This document shows positions 30,093 to 34,681 of a stretch of 34,681 bases of DNA, one piece after another. The DNA comes from Deltaproteobacteria bacterium (GTDB lineage Bacteria > Desulfobacterota > Desulfarculia > Adiutricales > Adiutricaceae): NCBI GenBank assembly GCA_031264045.1, contig JAISEQ010000361.1, positions 1 through 34,681 on the forward strand, in the 5' to 3' direction. Position 1 is the stretch's first letter. The number at the start of each line of letters is the position of its first letter. Below the pieces are notes generated by a model. The model saw nothing but the letters and a program-made list of their open reading frames with translations. It did not search any database and was not told the origin of the DNA. The position numbers and the translations under genes were made by a program.

Positions 30093-31142
30093 TCACCCGG
30101 CCGGGTCGAAGCGGACGGGCCGGTAGCCCCGCGCGAACTCCCCCGCGCCGAGCCTCCTCTTGCCCTCGGGCTGGAGCTCTGAGACCGCCAGGATGCCCTC
30201 CCCCGTACCTATGGGGAGCCGACCCGACGCGTCGAGGGGAAGCGCCAGCCCGGGTTCGGCGGTCCCCGGGAGGGGGTATGCCCCGAAGAGCTTCACGGAT
30301 TTTCCGTTCAGGAGGCAGCGGGCACCGGGCCAGGGGTCGCAGCCGTTCACCGTGCCGGAAAGCTCCCCGGCCGGCCTGGTGAAGTCCAGATCCCCGTCGG
30401 CCTTGGCGAGCAGGCGGTTGACGGTGGCAAGCGCCCCGTCCTGCGGATGCGGGACGGCCCTGCCGTCCTTCAGGAGCGCCACCGTCTCCAGCAGCAGCTC
30501 CGCACCCATGACCGAGAGCTCCCTCTCCAGCTCCCCGGCCGGCCTGCCGGGCGGCACGGGGACGCGCGCCTGGGCCAGCACCGGCCCCTCGTCCATGCCC
30601 CTGTCAAGATGCATTACCGAGACCCCGGTCTCCGGGTCCCCCCTTATGACCGCCCAGTTGACCGGGGCGGGGCCACGGTGGCGGGGCAGCAGTGAAGGGT
30701 GGATGTTCAGGGGCGGAAGGGGGCAGAGGCCCAGGAGGCCGTCCTTCAGGAGGGAGCCGTAGGCGCAGACCACCGACAGGTCCGGCTCGAGTTCCCTGAG
30801 CTTGTCCAGGAATGCCGACGAGTTGGGCTTCGGCTCCTCCAGGACCGTGATCCCGAGCTCCCTGGCCCTGACGGCCGTGGCGGCCGCCCTGAGCCCCCTC
30901 CCCCTGCCGGCGGGCGCGGGCGGAGGGGCGACTACGGCGAGGAGGACGTCCGGGCCCGAGGCCAGGGCCTCCAGGGCGGGCAGCGCGAACGGCGCGGTCC
31001 CGAAGAAGAGGATCTTCCAGGGCCCGGCGGGGGATCCGCCGGCGGCGCGGCCCTCCCCGGGTGCGGGCATCTCCCGGCAGCCCCAGCCGGAGCCCCTTCC
31101 GCCGCCGCCCTCTCCGGGGCCGTCGGCGCTTCCGTCCGTCAC
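30093..31142 (-). CDS. fmt: Methionyl-tRNA formyltransferase
   Basis: KILFFGTAPFALPALEAL, PPLNIHPSLLPRHRGPAPVNWAVIRGDPETGVSVMHLDRGMDEGPVL; next to def. Start uncertain (internal MPAPGEG is an alternative). Confidence 0.94.
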   Translation of the reverse strand: MTDGSADGPGEGGGGRGSGWGCREMPAPGEGRAAGGSPAGPWKILFFGTAPFALPALEALASGPDVLLAVVAPPPAPAGRGRGLRAAATAVRARELGITVLEEPKPNSSAFLDKLRELEPDLSVVCAYGSLLKDGLLGLCPLPPLNIHPSLLPRHRGPAPVNWAVIRGDPETGVSVMHLDRGMDEGPVLAQARVPVPPGRPAGELERELSVMGAELLLETVALLKDGRAVPHPQDGALATVNRLLAKADGDLDFTRPAGELSGTVNGCDPWPGARCLLNGKSVKLFGAYPLPGTAEPGLALPLDASGRLPIGTGEGILAVSELQPEGKRRLGAGEFARGYRPVRFDPAG

Positions 31143-31158
31143 GCGGCCTCCCGGATCG

Positions 31159-31686
31159 TCACCTGCCGTCCCTGTCCTTGCTCCGGCGCTTCAGAAGGCT
31201 TTTCGTGTACATGGACCTCTTGAGGGGGCTCACGTGATCCAGGAAGAGGACCCCGTCCAGGTGGTCAATCTCGTGCTGGAGGATGACCGCCATGCGGCCC
31301 TCCGCCTCCACGGTGAAGAAGTTGCCGTCCAGGTCCTGGGCCTCCACCTCCACCTCCAGGTAGCGGGTGACGTCGCTCTGGAAGTCCTCCACCGACAGGC
31401 AACCCTCCCTGAAGACCTGCGATCCGTCGGCATGGACTATCTCGGGGTTCACGAGCACCAGGGGCTCCGGCCGGCGAACCTCGTCCTCCGGATCGGAGCG
31501 GTCCACGACGATGACCCTCAGGAGCCTCCCCACCTGAGGGGCGGCAAGCCCCACCCCGGGGGCGGAGATCATGGTCTCGCACATGTCGGAGGCGAGGGCC
31601 TTCAGCTCGTCCCCGAACTCCTCGACGTCCAGCGACTCCTCGGCCAGGCGCGGGTCGGGGTACTTCAGGATGGTCAAAAGTGACAT
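31159..31686 (-). CDS. def: Peptide deformylase
   Basis: PGVGLAAPQVG, REGCLSVEDF, LQHEIDHLDGVLFLDH: the three peptide deformylase motifs. Confidence 0.96.
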   Translation of the reverse strand: MSLLTILKYPDPRLAEESLDVEEFGDELKALASDMCETMISAPGVGLAAPQVGRLLRVIVVDRSDPEDEVRRPEPLVLVNPEIVHADGSQVFREGCLSVEDFQSDVTRYLEVEVEAQDLDGNFFTVEAEGRMAVILQHEIDHLDGVLFLDHVSPLKRSMYTKSLLKRRSKDRDGR

Positions 31687-31811
31687 GTGCCGTGACCGGC
31701 GGCGCCGGGTGCCGCGGAAGGTGGTGCGTGGGCGTGGGACCCGCCATGGCGAGGGACGCCCGCCGGGGACCCTGTGCCGCGCCGGCAGCGGGGGGTCTTC
31801 CGGAAGATCGC

Positions 31812-31817
31812 ATTATA
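31812..31817 (-). promoter_or_regulatory. Putative -10 box for def
   Basis: TATAAT on the minus strand 126 nt upstream of the def start; no convincing -35. Confidence 0.35.
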
Positions 31818-32018
31818 GACCAAACCCCCCTTTAAGGGAAATCACCGTCAGGCGCCGCGCCGGGGCCGGGGCGGCCGGGAAGGGCCCCGCCCCGCCGGTG
31901 CGGACGGCGGGGAGGTCAGGCGGCCGGAGCCGTTCCGGACGTGCGGAGGGTGCGCCCCCGCGGTCCGCCGGGGTCCGGTCCGTACTGCGGGAGCGATGCC
32001 CCGGACCCCCGCATGATG

Positions 32019-32024
32019 TATAAT
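32019..32024 (+). promoter_or_regulatory. Putative -10 box upstream of holA
   Basis: TATAAT preceded by TG (TGTATAAT), ~220 nt upstream of holA; no clear -35. Confidence 0.35.
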
Positions 32025-32122
32025 GCTGCCGTTTCCAGAGCACCCGCGCCTTACGCGGCCCGGCGCCCCCGCCCCGTGCCGGAGCCCGGGGCGGGCGCCC
32101 GCGAGTCCCTTCCGGGGCCCGC

Positions 32123-32223
32123 GCCGCACTCCGTTTCGCAGCAGCCAGCCGTCCGGGGCCACCGCGCCCGTGCCGTGCCGCATTCCGTTTCGCAGCAGCC
32201 AGCCGTCCGGGGCCACCGCGCCC
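32123..32223. repeat. 47-bp direct tandem repeat (period 54) upstream of holA
   Basis: GCCGCA[C/T]TCCGTTTCGCAGCAGCCAGCCGTCCGGGGCCACCGCGCCC at 32123-32169 and 32177-32223, one mismatch. Confidence 0.95.
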
Positions 32224-32247
32224 TGCCGGACGCGACGAGGAGCCGGC

Positions 32248-33297
32248 TTGACCCCAGAGGAGTTCCAGAAGGAGATCGGCACGGAGGGCAGGAAGCACTT
32301 CTACCTGGTGAAGGGCCCCGAGCCGCTGGGCGTCGAGGGGTGCCTGAAGGCGGCCATGGAGGCGCTGGACGAGAGCCAGAGGGTCTTCAACCTCCACGTG
32401 TTCCGGCTGGGGGACGACACCATAGACGACGTCATGCGGGCGGCCTCCACCTCCTCGTTCTTTTCTAGCGCTTCGAAGATCATAGTCGTCAAGGCCCCGG
32501 AGAGCCTCAGGCGTTCCGGCAAGGAGGTGACGGAGCAGCTGGCCTCCTGGGCTAAGGAGCCCGCGCCCGACGCCACCGTAGTGCTCTTCCAGGAGCATCC
32601 GGATTTGAGGCTCCGCTACGTGGAGGCGGCCAGGAAGGCGGGGACGCTGGTGGACTGCGCCGCTCCCGACAGGAAGCAGATGTCCGCCTGGATCGTGAAG
32701 GTCTTCAGGTCCAGGGGCCTCACGCTCGCCCCGGACGCCGTCAGGCTCGTCCAGGACAGGGCGGGCGACTCGCTCATGCTCATAATGAACGCGGCGGAGA
32801 AGCTCGCCCTGTGGCCGGGGGCCACCAGGGCGGTGAACGTCAAGGACGTCCGCGATCAGGTGCCCCTGGTCCCGAGCTCGCTCATCTACGAGCTGGGCGA
32901 GCCAGTGGGCGAGAGAAGGCCGCCGGGGACGGTGCCGGTGCTTCTGGATCTCATCCAGGGCGGGCAGGCCTTCGCTATAGTCTCCGCCCTGTCAGGCCAC
33001 ATGAGGAAGCTCCTCGCCCTCAAGGCGGCCGTCATGTCCGGCCCGGCGGACGGCAAGTCGGTTGACGACGTGGCAAGCGGTTTCGGCGTCAAGAGGGGCT
33101 ACTACATGGACAAGATGAAGGCCCAGGCGGCGCGCTGGTCGCTCCCTGAGCTCCGGGCCGCCGTCCGCAAGGCCGAGGTGGCCAACCGGATGCTGGTCAC
33201 GACCTCCGTCCCCGCCGAGATCGTGCTGGAGGAGCTCTGCATAGGGCTGTCCCTCCCCGCCCCCCCGAAGTCGGCCGCGGCCCCTCCCCGGCCGTGA
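32248..33297 (+). CDS. holA: DNA polymerase III delta subunit
   Basis: KHFYLVKGPEPLGVEGCLKAAMEAL, VNVKDVRDQVPLVPSSLIYELGEPVGERR, GVKRGYYMDKMKAQAARWSLPELRAAVRKAEVANRMLV; probable TTG start at 32248 preceded by GAGGAG (track start at 32023 lies in repeat DNA). Confidence 0.85.
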   Translation: MTPEEFQKEIGTEGRKHFYLVKGPEPLGVEGCLKAAMEALDESQRVFNLHVFRLGDDTIDDVMRAASTSSFFSSASKIIVVKAPESLRRSGKEVTEQLASWAKEPAPDATVVLFQEHPDLRLRYVEAARKAGTLVDCAAPDRKQMSAWIVKVFRSRGLTLAPDAVRLVQDRAGDSLMLIMNAAEKLALWPGATRAVNVKDVRDQVPLVPSSLIYELGEPVGERRPPGTVPVLLDLIQGGQAFAIVSALSGHMRKLLALKAAVMSGPADGKSVDDVASGFGVKRGYYMDKMKAQAARWSLPELRAAVRKAEVANRMLVTTSVPAEIVLEELCIGLSLPAPPKSAAAPPRP

Positions 33298-33602
33298 CCG
33301 GCCGGACGGGACGGAAGCGCCGGACCTGGCTGAGCCGGGCGGCCGTCCGCCGCGCGGGCTGTCCGCCCCGCCTTTTCCCGCCTGCGGCTTCGGTCTTCCC
33401 GACTTCCCGCCCCGGACGGACCCCGGCGCTTCCGCCGTCCGGGGCCTCAGGCGTTTCGCCGTCTCCGGCAGCCCGGCCGGATGCCTTTCCCCCGCCCGGC
33501 GGAAGCAGGGGCGGCACTGGCCTCGGGCCCCGGAGACACGCGGCCACCCCCGTCTCGGGGCACCCGCCAGGCGCCCCGCGCGAACCGGAAACGAGGTGCA
33601 GC

Positions 33603-34681
33603 ATGAACTCCCGCAAACTTACGATCCCCCCGCCGGCAGGACCCGCTTGGGCGGCACCGCTCACGCTGGCGACCACGGCGCTTCTGGCCGCCGTGTGCGC
33701 CTTCGCCCCTGCAGCCCTGGGGGAGGGCGAGGGCACCGCCGTCCCCCAGGGCGGGGCCGCCTCCCCCTCCGGGCAGACGGGCCAGTCCGGCGAGGTCTAC
33801 ACGCTGGCGGCCATGGGAGACATCATGCTCGGCACCGAGAACCTGCTCCCGCCCGACGGGGCGAAGGGCTTCTTCACGGACGTGAAGCCGTACCTGGAGG
33901 GGGCCGACATCATCTTCGGGAATCTGGAGGGGCCGCTCACCGATCGCGGGCGCCGCACGAAGGACACCTCCACGGGCCGGTCGTTCTGCTTCAGGACGCC
34001 CCCGTCCTACGCGGACGTGCTGAAGGACGCCGGCTTCAACATCATGTCCCTCGCGAACAACCACGCCATGGACTACGGCCCCGAGGGCCGCGCCCAGACC
34101 GAGGAGGTCCTGGGCGCCTCGGGCATCCTCCACACGGGGGCGCCCGGCCAGATAGCCCGCATGACGGTCAGGGGCAGGCCTTTCGCCTTCATAGCGCTCG
34201 CCCCCAACAACGGATGCCAGAACATAAACGACATCGATGGGGCCGTGGCCCTGGTGAAGGAGGCCATGGCCGACGATCCGTTGACCCTGGTCATCGTCTC
34301 CATGCACGGCGGGGCCGAGGGCACCGCCCACATGAGGGTCCCCGACGGGCCCGAGACCTACCTGGGCGAGAACCGAGGGAATCTCAGGAAGCTCTCGAAA
34401 GCCCTCCTGGACGCCGGGGCCGTCATGATCATAGGTCACGGTCCCCACGTTCCCAGGGGCGCAGAGATCTACGACGGGCACCTCATAGCCTACTCGCTCG
34501 GGAACTTCGCCACCGCGAACGGCATAAACGTGAAGGGAGCCACCGGCCTGGCCCCGCTCCTCCTGGCGAAGATTGCCCAGGACGGGACCACTCTGTCCTA
34601 CGAGTTCGTGAGTTTCCGCCAGCAGATGAACAGGGGGCCGAAGCTCGACCGGACGGACGAGGCCGCGCAGACCATCAGGCG
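33603..34681 (+). CDS. CapA-family (poly-gamma-glutamate capsule synthesis-like metallophosphatase) protein, truncated by window end
   Basis: ATG at 33603 after GAGGTG; signal sequence, then LAAMGDIMLGTENLL, GNLEGPLTDRG, MSLANNHAMDYGPEG, VIVSMHGGAE, GHGPHVPRGAEIYDGHLIAYSLGNFA. Absent from the ORF track because it has no stop in the window. Confidence 0.9.
   Translation, partial: MNSRKLTIPPPAGPAWAAPLTLATTALLAAVCAFAPAALGEGEGTAVPQGGAASPSGQTGQSGEVYTLAAMGDIMLGTENLLPPDGAKGFFTDVKPYLEGADIIFGNLEGPLTDRGRRTKDTSTGRSFCFRTPPSYADVLKDAGFNIMSLANNHAMDYGPEGRAQTEEVLGASGILHTGAPGQIARMTVRGRPFAFIALAPNNGCQNINDIDGAVALVKEAMADDPLTLVIVSMHGGAEGTAHMRVPDGPETYLGENRGNLRKLSKALLDAGAVMIIGHGPHVPRGAEIYDGHLIAYSLGNFATANGINVKGATGLAPLLLAKIAQDGTTLSYEFVSFRQQMNRGPKLDRTDEAAQTIR

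Overview
The window is GC-rich and mostly holds conserved bacterial housekeeping genes. It is punctuated by long non-coding spacers, several short tandem repeats and a few AT-rich islands. From left to right on the minus strand I read: glycerate kinase, D-2-hydroxyacid dehydrogenase, the classical tgt-yajC-secD-secF cluster, an EamA/DMT transporter, proA, ribonuclease J, a putative lipoprotein, a NUDIX hydrolase overlapping tyrS, and a TPR-like/unknown protein with a Cys-rich tail. Then come, on the plus strand, tRNA-Pro(TGG), a periplasmic cyclophilin, and a lower-GC island with two paralogous AAA-ATPase-like/PD-(D/E)XK genes, the first one broken. After that are larE, mnmA, a PQ-loop-like membrane protein, fmt and def on the minus strand, then holA and a CapA-family gene that runs off the right edge on the plus strand. 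The observations most worth follow-up are: (1) the uncharacterised protein at 17097-18959, whose acidic C-terminus carries two identical CX2CX2CX5C motifs; (2) the broken AAA-ATPase-like paralogue, whose homology stops at a GTGCG followed by about 0.6 kb of structured non-coding DNA, possibly the 5' part of a group II intron; (3) a roughly 120-residue Gly-rich insertion inside MnmA; (4) tandem repeats beside holA, mnmA, secF and the Cys-rich gene; (5) a 0.55-kb AT-rich island with no supportable gene. No complete novel system is proven. All family names come from reading motifs by eye, without database searches.
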